DNA of 64,000 nucleotides. It comes from Rana temporaria. Lineage: Eukaryota; Chordata; Amphibia; Anura; Ranidae. A model generated the notes under the pieces. It was not told the origin of the DNA and made no database searches. It saw only the letters and a list, made by a program, of their open reading frames with translations. Shown here piece after piece: positions 44,199 through 55,985 of the stretch (the first letter of the stretch is position 1; each line of letters begins with the position of its first letter). Position numbers and translations under genes: made by a program. The DNA is taken from NCBI RefSeq assembly GCF_905171775.1, contig NC_053489.1:333904089-333968088 (forward strand), read 5' to 3'.

Positions 44199-44909
44199 AG
44201 GACTTACGACGGCGCAGCGCCATGTACGCCGTCGTAAGTCCTAATCTGGCCCGTCGTATCTATGCGACTGATTCTTAGAATCAGTTACGCATAGATATCC
44301 ATTAGATCCGACAGGCGTAAGTCTCTTACGCCTTCGGATCTAAACTGCAATTTTTTTTTTTGCCCGCTAAGTGCCGCGTCCGTCGATTTCTGCGTCGAGT
44401 ATGCAAATTAGCTAGATACGCAAATTCCCGAACGTACGCGCGGCCGACGCAGTAAAGTTACAACGTTTACGTTAGGCTTTTCCCGGCTTAAAGTTGCCCC
44501 TGCTATATGAGACGCAGCCAATGTTAAGTATGGCCGTCGTTTCCGCGTCGAAAATGTTAAAAGTTACGTCGTTTGCGTAAGTCGTCCGTGAATGGGGCTG
44601 GACGGCATTTACGTTCACGTCGAAACCAATGACGTCCTTGCGACGTCATTTAGAGCAATGCACACTGGGATATTTTACGGACAGCGCATGTGCAGTTCGT
44701 TCGGCGCGCGGACGCTCTTAATTTAAATGCTGCACGCCCCCTACCCGCCAAATTTGATTTACGCTGTGTGATTTACGCTACGCCGCCGCAACTTACGGAG
44801 CAAGTGCTTTGAGAATACAGCACTTGCCCGTGTAAGTTGCGGCGGCGTTACGTAAATCGGATACGTTACGCCGCCGCAGGAGATACGCCGATCTACGAGA
44901 ATCTGGGCC

Positions 44910-46123
44910 ATATTGTGTATATAAGAAGTAAACCTCCTGTAAGACATATATACAGTGAAAAAACGTAAAAAAATATATAGGTTGCGCTAATCAATCATAT
45001 TAAACTAATGAAAGTGATTCAAATTGGTTTTAAAACAGTCCACAAGTGATGTGATATGTAATCCTGATGTTAATCTGCCCCATCCACCACCATAGTGATC
45101 GTTAAAATATTAGTGCCTCCACCAACAGCTGAATGGCTCGCTTACCAGCTCCAATTGATCCCTCATTAAAATACGTATGCGCTTGTGGCTTTAGCCCAAC
45201 CAAGGCCTTTGTCCAGATGGTCTCCTGCACAGGATCACCCCTTGGCACTGTATTAAACAGAAGGATTTCTTTAAAAAAAACGAAATTCTCCACATAGTGT
45301 AAAATCCTTATAGCGTTTATTTAAATGAAAAAATGCACTTACAGCTGCCGCTGATAAAATTTGCCTTTTGTTTCAGTGTATCAGCCGGTACACAAAACAA
45401 ACCCAGAGCGTGTGTGGGATTGGTGGCGTCAGTGCGTCACTCCGCCCTACTTGTTTCGTCATACATCAACTGAATCAATGCCGCTAACAATGGGACGACC
45501 GGGGGGGGGGGTTGTTATGAATCTTGGGAAGGTAGTATATTATAGGGGTACGTGGGGCATTTGGTACCAGAAAAGAAAAGGTCTGATCACCAATACCTTG
45601 TTTTTACAGAAGGAATCCAGCCCAATTTACAAGTTTTTTTGCATTTTAAAAAAATTTACGTTCATTTGCTCCAAATCTCTCAAGACCACCTCTCGGAAGA
45701 CCTTTAGGGAGGGGGATAATGTACCAGGAGGGTTAAAAAGAGAAGCATTATAAAGGTTGGAATGTTGAAATTCAGAAGATACTACAGGATTTGTCAACTA
45801 GTATAATTTTATATTTAGTTTTCGCAGGTCCTTGTGAACATCCATATACATCTGAAATTTGCTCAACTTTCTCGGTGAAGCAAACCTCAGGCCCTTATCT
45901 AGAATGCTTTTTTCTTGATCTGTCAGGACCTGTTGACTCAAATTATACATACCAGTTCCTCTTATGTTCTCTTTCTTTTTTTTTATTATATCCACCTCCC
46001 CACTCTAGTTCCTCTCTTTGTTCCATGGGCCGCTTTATGCCCTGATTTGGTCTGGGAAAATACCAATTATAATTATTTTGATTCAGGGGTATTTTATAGT
46101 ATTGATCAGCTGCATTCTCTGTT
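44910..46123 (+). other. intron sequence, nothing recognised
   Basis: AT-rich intron. The 130-codon ORF at 45361-45753 contains no family features I can name. Confidence 0.35.
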
Positions 46124-46603
46124 AGGCCCCGTACACACGAGAGGATTTATCCGCGGAAACGGTCCTCCGGACCGTTTCCGCGGATAAATCCTCTGGCGGA
46201 TTCAGATCTGATGGTTGTACTAACCATCAGATCAAAATCCGCGCGGAATTCCCTCCGCGGTGACGTGTCGCAACGTCGCCGCGATGATGACGCGGCGACG
46301 TGCGCGACGCTGAAATATAAGGACTTCCACGCATGCGTCGAATCATTACGACGCATGCGAGGGAGGGAATCGGACGGATTGATCCGGTGAGTCTGTACAG
46401 ACCACCGGATCAATCCGCTGGACTGGATTCCAGCGGATAGATTTCTTAGCATGCTAAGAAATTTTTATCCGCTGGAAATCCATCGGCCCGAAAAATATCC
46501 GCGGATAAATATCCGCTGGGTCGTACACACCACCGGATCTATCCGCTGAAACCGATCCGCGGATAAATTCCAGCGGATAGATCCTCTCGTGTGTACGGGG
46601 CCT
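46124..46603. mobile_element. MITE copy A of a head-to-tail pair
   Basis: AGGCCCCGTACACACGAGAG at the left and CTCTCGTGTGTACGGGGCCT at the right. The interior has nested hairpins: ATCCGCGGAAACGGTCC with its inverse, CATCAGATC pairs, and ATGCGTCGAATCATTACGAC. Borders directly on copy B. Confidence 0.82.
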
Positions 46604-47088
46604 AAGGCCTAGTACACACGAGAGGATTTATCCGCGGAAACGGTCCGGGGGACCGTTTCCGCGGATAAATCCTCTGGCGGATTTTGATCTCATGGTTGTA
46701 CTAACCATGAGATCAAAATCCCCGCGGAATTCTGTCCGCGGTGACGTGTCGCGCCGTCGCCGTGATGATGACGCGGCGACGTGCGCGACGCTGTGATATA
46801 AGGACTTCCATGCATGCGTCGAATCATTACGACGCATGCGGGGGATGGATTCGGACAGATTGATCCGGTGAGTCTGTACAGACCAGCGGATCAATCCGTT
46901 GGACTGGATTCCAGCGGATCGATTTCTTAGCATGTCAAGAAATTTTGATCCGCTGGAAATCCATCCCCGGGGACAAAAATCCGCGGAAACAGATCCGCTG
47001 GATCGTACACACCAGGGGATCTATCCGCTGAAACCGGTCCGCGGATCAATTCCAGCGGATCGATCCTCTCGTGTGTACGGGGCCTTAG
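46604..47088. mobile_element. MITE copy B of a head-to-tail pair
   Basis: Same order and orientation as copy A with scattered substitutions (for example AGGCCTAGTACACACGAGAG at its start), ending TCTCGTGTGTACGGGGCCTT. The exon-like ORFs on both strands are hairpin text. Confidence 0.82.
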
Positions 47089-47340
47089 AGTTATGTTAAT
47101 ATGTCTCTACAGACCCATTATTCATTTTTCCATTATACCATACATTGCTGGGTAAAAGTTGTTTGGGGGAGCCTCCCCATCATGTAAGGGGAAGAATCTG
47201 TTTTTAGCAGGGACATTATACCCATAATCCATGTTGTTCTTTCTCCCAGCATAATGGTGGGGTGTGGCATATTGATCATAAACCCTGTCCTTGCGGCTGG
47301 GGGTCTTTGTCCATATTGTTTAGGTGGACAAAAAAACATT

Positions 47341-47671
47341 GGGGGTTATTTACGAAAGGCAAATCCACTTTGCACTACAAGTGCAAACTACAAGTGCAAA
47401 GTACACTTGAAATTGCACTAAAAGTCCACTTGGAAGTGCAGTCGATGCAAATCTGAGGGGTAGATCTGAAATGAGGGGAAGCTCTGCTGATTTTATTATC
47501 CAATCGTGTGAAAGCTAAAATGCTGTTTTTTTTTTTATTTCCTTGCATGTCCCCCTCGGATCTACAGCGACTGCACTTCCAAGTGCACTTTCAGTGCAAT
47601 TTCAAGTGCACTTTGCACTTGTAGTATGCACTTGTAGTGCAAAGTGGATTTGCCTTTAGTAAATAACCCCC
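47341..47671. mobile_element. foldback MITE, GGGGGTTATTTAC ends
   Basis: GGGGGTTATTTACGAAAGGC at the left, TTAGTAAATAACCCCC at the right. Arms consist of repeated GCACTT/AAGTGC words (CAAGTGCAAAGTACACTTG) that also pair locally. Confidence 0.7.
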
Positions 47672-48090
47672 ATTATGACTTAGGTAATTTCTCATGGTCG
47701 TTATTTTTCATGAGTAAGGAAATTGGTGGTTTATTAACATAATTCAGTTGTTTTTAAAAGTCAAACATGAATGTATCTGCATGTCACAATTGCAAAAAAA
47801 TGGGTATATTCTTAATATTAGTTTAGTGGGCAGAGCCATGCAGAGCTTTCCTTTTTGCCATTGAGGCCAACAAGAAATCTGGAATCGCTGGCTAAAAGTA
47901 TATATACAGCCCAAAGTTATAGAGCCATTTACTGTATTCCAAAATGTACAAAGTCAGACTTATGCCGCGTACACGCACTCAAAATTTACAACAACAAATG
48001 TTCGATGTGAACTTTCGGTTGGATATTCCGACCGTTTGTAGGCTCCATCGGACATTTGCTGTCGGAATTTCCGACAACAAATGTTTGAGA

Positions 48091-48484
48091 AAAAAGAAAT
48101 GTTCCTGGACTGCCGCACTCTGATAGGCGATTTATTGAAACAAAATGAACAAAGGATAAAATCCAAAGCTGTATAACATCCAAAAATTCATGCAACACTG
48201 CAATCAATCAGCTATGACTAAGCATCTATTCATGATGTGAAACATGTTAGCTTTTTTGTCCCCTATGTCCACTTTCTACCATTGATTGCAGTGTTGCATG
48301 AATTTTTGGATGTTATACAGCTTTGGATTTTATCCTTTGTTCATTTTGTTTCAATAAATCGCCTATCAGAGTGCGGCAGTCCAGGAACATTTATTTTTTC
48401 CACGGATCAGTGCAGAGTCTGCACCTGTCAGTACTACAGGGCGGGAGCACAGCATAGGTCACAGGGCTTGGAGCGGTACTCTTC
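48091..48484. mobile_element. retroposed foldback with 16-bp duplication
   Basis: Flanked by CAACAAATGTTTGAGA at 48075-48090 and 48485-48500. The insert contains two arms of about 115 bp (48098-48206 and 48277-48391) that are near-perfect inverse complements, starting ATGTTCCTGGACTGCCGCAC. The loop has GATGTGAAACATGTTAGC. A long duplication points to LINE-type target-primed integration, unusual for an inverted-repeat structure. Confidence 0.75.
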
Positions 48485-48639
48485 CAACAAATGTTTGAGA
48501 GCTGGTTCTCAATTTTTCCGACAACAAAAGTTCTTGTCAGAAATTTTCGATCGTCTGTAAGCAATTCCGACGCACAAAAATCCTACGTATGCTCGGAATC
48601 AAATCGACAAATGCTCGGAATCATTGAACTTAAAAAATA

Positions 48640-49036
48640 CATTTTCGGGAGAACCTCCACTTTAAGATTAGATTCATGCTCATGCGTTCCTTCTTGATTG
48701 ACAGGCTTCCGACAGGCTTCCGACAGTCGCATCCATTGTGTCACGATTTTCCGAAAGTAGCCGAACGTCGGTGCGCAGGCGCCGTATAGAGCCGCACCGA
48801 CGTTTGGCTTCTTTTGGCTACTCGTGACGCGATGTATGCGACCGTCGGAAGCCTGTCGGAAGCCTGTCAATCAAGAAGGAACGCCCAGACCCGAAGACCA
48901 TACCCGGAAGCGATCGCTCTCTAAAACGGTAAGTACTGCTTTGTTTTTAAAAAAACTAGCCGATTCCCCTAGACAAAATGAGCATGAATCTAATCTTAAA
49001 AATTTTTTTTTGGGGAGAACCTCCACTTTAAAGGAA
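48640..49036. mobile_element. TTAA foldback, GGGAGAACCTCCACTTTAA ends
   Basis: GGAGAACCTCCACTTTAA occurs at about 48649-48665 and again at about 49015-49032 in the same orientation. Between them, AGATTAGATTCATGCTCATG mirrors ATGAGCATGAATCTAATCT, and CGACAGGCTTCCGACAG mirrors GTCGGAAGCCTGTCGG. Confidence 0.6.
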
Positions 49037-49445
49037 CACTAAAGGCAGAAATTAGTATAACATGTTATACTTACCTCCACTGTGCAGCTCGTTTTGCACA
49101 GAGTGGTCCCGAATCCTGTTTTCTGGGGTCCCTTGGCGGCTGTCTCGGCTCCTCCTCGCAAAAGCTTGCGAGCGCGCTCCCATGATACTGCGGCGGCCAT
49201 AGCCGCCGACTGTATCACTCGGCCCCGCCCCCGGCGCGCTGTGATTGACAGCAGCACCAGCCAATGACTGCGCTGCTATCAATCCGCCCAGCCTAGCCAA
49301 TCAACGGCCAGGCTGGGAACCGAACAGGATGACAAGCACGCGCCCCGGACTTTCGAACGGTGAGGTAAGTAAAACGGGGGCTCGTGGAGGGGGGGGGGGT
49401 TGGCGGTGCTGTCAGATGTTTTTTTACCTTAATGCATAGGATGCA

Positions 49446-50317
49446 TTAACCACTTAAGCCCTGGACCATTTTTCAGCTAAATGCCCAGGCCAGGTTTTGC
49501 GATTCGGCACTGCCTCGCTTTAACAGACAATTGCGCAGTCGTGCAACGTGGCTCCCAAACAAAATTAGCGTCCTTTTTTCCCCACAAATAGAGCTTTCTT
49601 TTGGTGGTATTTGATCACCTCTGCGGTTTTTTTTTTTTGCGCTATAAACAAAAATAGAGCGACAATTTAGAAAAAATGCAATATTTTTTACTTTTTGCTA
49701 TAATAAATATCCCCCAAAAACATATATAAAACATTTTTTTTCCTCAGTTTAGGCCGATACGTATTCGTCTACCTATTTTTGGTAAAAAAAATCGCAATAA
49801 GCGTTTATCGATTGGTTTGCGCAAAATTTATAGCGTTTACAATATAGGGGATAGTTTTATTGCATTTTTATTAATAATTTTTTTTTTTACTACTATTGGC
49901 GGCGATCAGCGATTTTTTGCATTGCATTGTTTATTTTGAAAATGACAGTTGCAGTTTGGGAGTTAACCACAGGGGGCGCTGTAGGAGTTAGGGTTCACCT
50001 AGTGTGTGTTTACAACTGTAGGGGGGTGTGGCTGTAGGACTGACGTCATCAATCGAGTCTCCCTTATAAAAAGGATCACTCGATCGATATGCCGCCACAG
50101 TGAAGCACGGGGAAGCCGTGTTTACATACGGCTCTCCCCGTTCTTCAGCTCCGGGGAGCGATCGCTCCCCGAGGGAATCCGCCCGCCGCACGCAGCGGAG
50201 GGGGTCCCGATCGGACCCCCCACCCGCTAGAAGGCAAGGACGTATATATACGCCCATCTGCCTGTCCGTGCCATTTTGCGGACTTAAATAGTCGTGCGGC
50301 GGGCGTTAAGGGGTTAA
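49446..50317. mobile_element. TTAACCACTT element, inverse orientation
   Basis: TTAACCACTTAAGCCCTGG at the left and GGGCGTTAAGGGGTTAA at the right. The interior runs in the opposite order to the 9085 copy (GTGGTATTTGATCACCTC early, CGTATATATACG late). Confidence 0.72.
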
Positions 50318-50347
50318 GGTAAAAAAACGTTTACCTTTACAACCCCT

Positions 50348-51373
50348 TTAACCACTTGCTTACTGGGCACATATACCCCCCTCCTGCCCAGGTGAAATTT
50401 CAGCTTTCGGCACTGCGTCGCTTTAACTAAAAATTGCGTGGTCGTGCGACGTGGCTCCCAAACAAAATTGACGTCCTTTTTCCCCCACAAGTAGAGCTTT
50501 CTTTTGGTGGTATTTGATCGCCTGTGCGGTTTTTATTTTTTGCGCTATAAACAAAAAAGTGCGACAATTTTGAAAAAAATACAATATTTTTTACTTCTTG
50601 CTATAATAAATATCCAAATTTTAAAAAAAAAAACACATTTTTTTTTTCAGTTTAGGCCGATGCGTATTCTTCTACATATTTATGGTAAAAAAAAAAAAAT
50701 CGCAATAAGCGACTGGTTTGCGCAAAACTTATAGCGCTTACAAAATAGGGGACAGAATTATTATTTTTTATTATTATTTTTTTTACTAGAAATGGCTGCG
50801 AGCTGCGATTTTTATTGGGACTGTGACGTTATGGCGGACACATCGGACACATTTTTGGCGCCATTCACATTTATACTGCGATCAGTGCTATAAATATGCA
50901 CTAATTACAGTATAATGTGACTGGCATTGAAGGGGTTAACACTAGGGGGTGAGGAAGGGGTTAAATATGTTTCCTATAAAGTGTTCTAACTGTAGGTGGA
51001 GGGGGGGTGACTGGGGGGGGTGACCGATCTGTGTCTCTATGTACAAGAGACACAGATCGGTCTCCTCTCCAGAGACAGCACCGCTGTCTCTGTGTAAAAC
51101 GGCAATGAGAGATGATCTCATATGTTTACATATGAGATCATCTCTCATTGGCCGCACAGATCGCATCGCAAACGGCCACTCTGATTGGCCGTTCGCGGCG
51201 ATCTGTAATTGGCTGTGTCCAAGGGACACGGCCAACACAGATTTTCCCCGCTGCGCGCTCTGGAGCGCGCGCGGGGACCGCCCAAAGGGGCGGACGTCAA
51301 TTGACGTCCACTTGGATTTTGGGATCCGCGCTGTAGCCGTCAATTGACTATAGCGCGGGTCCCAAGTAGTTAA
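50348..51373. mobile_element. TTAACCACTT element, second adjacent copy
   Basis: TTAACCACTTGCTTACTGGG at the left and CCCAAGTAGTTAA at the right. Shares a TTAA junction with a CCTTTACAACCCCTTTAA end immediately upstream. The right half has a GAGATGATCTCATATG hairpin (51107-51150) and CAATTGACGTC pairs. Confidence 0.7.
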
Positions 51374-51539
51374 TTTTTCTCGGCTCGTAGTGTTGTAACT
51401 GACCGCGTTTTTGATGTTTGGAATTTCCGACAACATTTGTGTGACCGTGTGTATGCAAAACAAGTTTGAGCGAACAATCCGTCGGAAAACAATCCACGGT
51501 TTTGTTGTCGGAATGTCCCATCGTGTGTATGTGGCATTA

Positions 51540-51792
51540 GCCTTCTCCAGTGCAGTGTATGGTTTCTATGGTTTAGTGGACAGCTTTTGTTCCTTTTTAG
51601 CCTACCTTACAACAACCTGCCGGTTAGAACTATTATGAAAGTAATGACAAGGCAAACCTATTCTTGCAGTATCATTCGATTTGTTTTATTTTTTTTTGGT
51701 CCAGTCATTAATATTGCTCAGATAATATCACAGAGCCAAATAAAAATCTTGTTTTGTACCCATAAAATATATATATTTTTTTTTTTTTACAG
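51540..51792 (+). other. intron sequence before exon 10
   Basis: AT-rich with a long T-run leading into the exon 10 acceptor. Nothing else recognised. Confidence 0.5.
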
Positions 51793-51874
51793 AAAACATA
51801 TGAAAAGACTGTGGATTGGAGAAAAGGGGTTTCTTCCTATAAAATATCACAACCCTTCACCTTCTGAGTCAGTT
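51793..51874 (+). CDS. STRA6-family exon 10 of window
   Basis: 82 bp. Acceptor TTTTTTACAG, donor GTT/GTAAGT. Completes an Arg codon and encodes KHMKRLWIGEKGFLPIKYHN, then PSPSESV: a basic cytoplasmic loop. Phase 0 exit. Confidence 0.82.
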
Positions 51875-51976
51875 GTAAGTTTTCTTTCAGTGTGTAGCAC
51901 TCCTTCTCGCATTGTGGTGGAACTAACTAGGGGTGAATTTCTACTTTTGCAGCCAAATTGGGATAAAGCCTACTTT

Positions 51977-52880
51977 TAAAGTGTATGTAAACCCTCACAT
52001 ATACCCAGTGAAGTGAACAGCCTTTAGATGATACACAGAGATGAAACAAATCTCCCTACATAAGTTTTACATATATACCTGATCAGCTTTATATACTGTT
52101 TAGAAAGTGCATGGCCTGTTAAAATTTTCTCTGTGAGACAGCTGATTGGAGGAAAGGCACCCCCCCCCCCTCCACATAGGCAGAGACTTGCAGAACTGTG
52201 CTATGAATTGACCAGCTCTCTGCTAATCTATTTATAGCACCCACCCTGACACAAAATTCAGCCTGGTTTTATTACAGTTGACGGAGAACTTGTCAGAAGT
52301 TATCATGCTGATAATGGAAGAACAGAGCAGGAGAAAGCCACGGGACATAGGGCTTTGAATAGAGATAAGATGCAGCTCAAATCTAATGAATGGGGTTTGC
52401 AAGTTTTACAAGTTGACAGGAACTGTATCACCTGCTGGTGACAGTGTGGTTCCTAGAGCTGAGCTGAAGGACACAGTTCTAGTGGCCACCATTCTAACCC
52501 CAGTTCTTGCAGTTTAAACTTGCTGCTGGCTCTCTCATTTTAGCTTCCTTGAACTTTTGGTCTTCACAGTAAACATCAGACAGTGCAGTCTCCAGTGAGT
52601 CTGTCAGCTTGAAGAAGAGAGGAGGAGGGAGAAGCAAGGGGGTTCCTTGCCATCCTAGGGTATGGGGTTGTTTGTTTCTATTGATACACATAGTGTAGGG
52701 AGACACAACTCCCACATGCAAGTGTGGCTCCATAGGTCACTGTAAGAGAAAGGAGCCACCCTGAAACAGGAAACCTGGGGCATCAGTCAAGGCACCAGCT
52801 TAAACAGGAACTTAGGCAAGGATTAAAAGATAAAGAAGCTGCATACTGAGTACATGATCAGCTGCTGAAAATGCTTTAAA
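51977..52880. mobile_element. TTAA element, AAGTGTATGTAAACCCTCAC end
   Basis: The left end TTTTAAAGTGTATGTAAACC and the ACAAATCTCCCTACATAAG block match, on the other strand, the element ending at 13270. Mirrored ATGCTGATAATGGAAGAACAGA text also matches that copy. The right border (near 52880) is approximate. Confidence 0.5.
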
Positions 52881-52901
52881 AACTGAGGATTTATTATTTC
52901 T

Positions 52902-54580
52902 TTAACTGCTTGCCGACCACCCTTGTTCCCCTACGCGAATCGCCGTAGCTTTATGGCGGGCACTTTAAGGGGTATAGGGGGTGCGCACGTGCCGCCACGG
53001 TACTGAGGAGCCGATACGTGTGTCCGGCGGCCGCGATTTCCGCCGGGCACCCGCGATCGCTCCTGACATAGCCAGAACGAGGATCTGTGTGTGTAAACAC
53101 ACAAATCCATGTTTTGGCAGGGGAGAGGAGACAGATGGTGTGTTCCTAATATATAGGAACGCCGATCTGTCTCCTCCCCCAGGCAGTCCCATCCCCCTAC
53201 AGTTAGAACACGCTGAGGGAACACATTTAACCCTTAGTATTAACCCCTTCCCTGCCAGTGACATTTCTACAGTAATCAGTGGCTATTTTTTAGCTCTGAT
53301 CGCTGTATAAATGTCACTGGTCCCAAAAAAGTGTCAAAGGTGTCCAATCTGTCTGCCGCAATGTCGAAGTCCTGATAAAAATCACAGATTGCCGCCATTA
53401 CTAGTAAAAAAAAAAAAAAAGGCAATAAATCTATCCCCTATTTTGTAGACGCTATGGCCCAGATTCAGGTAGAGCGGCGTATGTTTAAGCGGGCGTAGCG
53501 CAGCTCATATGCGCTTCGCCGACTTAAAATAGAGAGGCAAGGCCAGTATTCACAAAGCACTTGCTCCCTAAGTTACGGCGGCGTAGCGTAAATGGGCCGG
53601 CGTAAGCCTGCCTAATTCAAAGTAGGCAGGTAGTGGGCGTGTTGTATTATAATGAATCGTGACCCCATATAAATGAAGCGCCAAACGAACGGCGCATGCG
53701 CGCGCATGCTCAGAATCACGTCACATATACTCCCTAAGATACGACGGCTCAATGCGTTCGACGTGAACGTAACCTACGCCCAGCCCCATACGCCCAGTCC
53801 CATTCACGTACGACTTACGTAAACGACGTAAAATCCGACGGCAGTTCCGACGTCCATACCCTAACAGACTTAGACCAGTTATTTGGTGGTTTATCTTTAC
53901 GCCGGACGTACGCCTTACGTAAACGGCGTATACTCATGCGACGGGCGCAAGTATGTTCGTGAATCGGCGTATCTTGGTCATTTGCATATTCGACATGTAA
54001 ATCAATGGAAGCGCCCCTTGCGGCCAGCTTAAATATGCGCCCAAGATACGACGGCGTAGGAGACTTACGTTGGTCGGATGGAGCCAGATTTCGGGCGTAT
54101 CTTATTACAAGAATAAGGCGCATAGATACGACGGCGCATCCATGGACTTACGCGGCGTATCATTAGATACGCCGGCGTAAGTCTTTCTGAATCCAGCTGT
54201 ATAGGTTTTGCACAAACCAATCAATATATGCTTATTGCTTTTTATTTTACCAAAATTATGTAGAAGAATATATATTGGCCTAAACTGAGGAAGAAATGGT
54301 TTTTTTTTGGGATATTTATTATAGCAAAAAGTAAAAAATATAGTTTTTTTTTTTCAAAATTGTCGCTCTTTTTTGTTTATAGCACAAAAAATATAAAACC
54401 GCAGAGGTGATCAAATACCACCAAAAGAAATCTATATTTGTGGGGTAAAAAGGACATAAATTTTGTTTAGGTACAACGTCGCATGACCGCGCAATTGTCA
54501 GTTAAAGTGACGCAGTGCCGTATCGCAAAAAATGGCCTGGTCAGGAAGGGCGTAAATCCTTCCGAGGCTCAAGTGGTTAA
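52902..54580. mobile_element. TTAACCACTT-family element with nested palindrome
   Basis: Left end TTAACTGCTTGCCGACC, right end GCTCAAGTGGTTAA. Interrupted at 53456-54198 by a GC-rich palindromic MITE; outside that the standard interior is present. Confidence 0.7.
53456..54198. mobile_element. GC-rich palindromic MITE
   Basis: GGCCCAGATTCAGGTAGAG at the left, TTTCTGAATCCAGCT at the right. Interior with GTACGACTTACGTAAACG and CGCATAGATACGACGG tracts. Splits the CGCTAT / AGGTTTTGC continuity of its host element. Confidence 0.65.
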
Positions 54581-55087
54581 AGATATACTTCAGTCAGAGT
54601 GGAAACATTGAGATGAATATAGTGAACAAGGTATAGTTGCGCAGAACTTAGATTTTTTTTTTATGTTACATTATTCCAATGCACCATTCCACTGCTGTCC
54701 CTTTTGTCTAGTGACCTGGAAAAATCTAGTGAACCTGTGGGGTGCTCTCTGGATTACACAAGGCTCAGATTAAAGTGTACCTCTTAAAAAAATAATCTAA
54801 TTTTGGATTGAGTGGGTAAAGGTTAGACCCTCTGTCAAGTATCTATTGCTCTCTATGTCCCCACTGGGATGATTGAACACTATATTTGTATCTTAGACCA
54901 TTGTCACTGAAACAGAAAGAAAGGGGATTTAAAGGTTTTTTAAAACTAGAGGACACCTGGGGAAATCCTCAGTTTGAGTTTCCTCTAAAATGCTGTTGTA
55001 TCTCTGGGACAGGAAGTGTAGGGAAATTTCCCCAATTGTACAAAGACAGCATAATATAAACTGGCAGGACTTTTAGTCCTTCCCTAA
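54581..55087 (+). other. intron sequence, nothing recognised
   Basis: AT-rich intron without a definable element. Confidence 0.4.
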
Positions 55088-55322
55088 GGGTCAGTTCACA
55101 GTGGTGCAATTTCTGATGCGACTTAAGTCGCGCATATTCACATGACAAGGGAAATCACATTACGTTCAATGGTGCCAGCTCACATCAATGCAACTCTGTA
55201 CTGTGCAATTTTGAAAAAGGTTCCTGTGCTACTTTGGTGCAATTTCGGTGACATTTGGCTTCATGGAATATGCAAGCCGCATCCGAAGTCGCATAAAGGT
55301 TGCACTATATGAACTGAGCCTA
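55088..55322. mobile_element. short foldback, GGGTCAGTTCACAGTGGTGC ends
   Basis: GGTCAGTTCACAGTGGTGCA at the left against TGCACTATATGAACTGAGCC at the right, imperfect inverted repeats; GCGACTTAAGTCGC lies near the left end. About 235 bp, non-coding. Confidence 0.5.
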
Positions 55323-55557
55323 AATGTATGTATGGCTATACATAATACTTTACAATAATTAAGTGAAGTTTCTTTACTTAATTATTGTAAATAATTGGTT
55401 GCTTGTTGTCTGGAATTCTTTTTTACCCAATGCACCGGTATTGGTATTGGTTATCAATACAATTACATACATAATACATTATACCCAACTATATACCAAA
55501 ATTCATAAGTATATTATGATGATAAAAATGACTGTTCCTGATTTTGTCATGTTACAG

Positions 55558-55606
55558 GCTGCTATAGCAAGATACACTGGCTGGCAGTTAGCGTATATTT
55601 TATGGG
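55558..55606 (+). CDS. STRA6-family exon 11 of window
   Basis: 49 bp. Acceptor GTTACAG, donor TGGG/GTAAGC. Encodes AAIARYTGWQLAYILW and the first base of a Gly codon, the start of a membrane span that continues in the next exon only 81 bp away. Confidence 0.82.
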
Positions 55607-55687
55607 GTAAGCTTTTTGCGTAAACTAGAGAAAAATTCCATGGTGTTCTGTTCTTTAGATTGATTAAATTGCCATCTTATATTTCAG

Positions 55688-55805
55688 GTTACTTGATACT
55701 ACACACAGTTCAGGGCATGTTTGGCATGGCTTTTGTGTATGCATTTGTTGTTCCAATAAAACGCGGACAAGCTCTGATATTTCTAAAAGGTTTGGGAATC
55801 GCTGT
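55688..55805 (+). CDS. STRA6-family exon 12 of window
   Basis: 118 bp. Acceptor ATTTCAG, donor GCTGT/GTAAGT. Completes Gly and encodes YLILHTVQGMFGMAFVYAFV, then VPIKRGQALIFLKGLGIA and a split Val. Two hydrophobic stretches around a short basic turn. Confidence 0.84.
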
Positions 55806-55874
55806 GTAAGTACAATGTGTATTTTGGATATTTCCCCATAACTTTATGAAACTGCAGGGTGGTACAATTATTAT

Positions 55875-55985
55875 TGCTATTATTTTACAGGATTTATATA
55901 GTGTCAACGGTTTACGCAGTGCTTTACAATATAAACGGGGACAGTACAATTACAATACAGTTAAATACAGAAGTACTGTACAATA
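55875..55985. repeat. abundant-type short repeat
   Basis: TTATTATTTTACAGGATTTATA, then GTGTCAACGGTTTACGCAGTGCTTTACAAT. From memory this resembles a short interspersed family common in amphibian and fish genomes. Borders and class not determined. Confidence 0.4.

Larger units (their letters stand above)
42559..44909. mobile_element. palindromic MITE with ATA duplication, twice nested
   Basis: GGCCCAGATTC at the left and GAATCTGGGCC at the right, ATA duplicated at 42556-42558 and 44910-44912. A TTAACCACTT element (42570-44198) has landed 11 bp inside its left end, and that element contains a further TTAA hairpin MITE (42582-43085). Confidence 0.82.
47963..51536. mobile_element. Harbinger-like MITE with TTA duplication, heavily invaded
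   Basis: TTA duplicated at 47960-47962 and 51537-51539. TGCCGCGTACACGCACTC at the left, CATCGTGTGTATGTGGCA at the right; ACAACAAATG and TTCCGACAAC words occur near both ends. It now contains a retroposed foldback (48091-48484) and a run of TTAA elements (about 48640-51373). Confidence 0.78.

Noticed and set aside
46147..46933. Two similar 101-codon minus-strand ORFs
   Set aside because: They are corresponding reads of the two tandem MITE copies, not a gene pair.
47986..48560. Identical peptide on opposite strands (LHEFLDVIQLWILSFVHFVS)
   Set aside because: Caused by the inverted arms of the retroposed foldback; not two genes.
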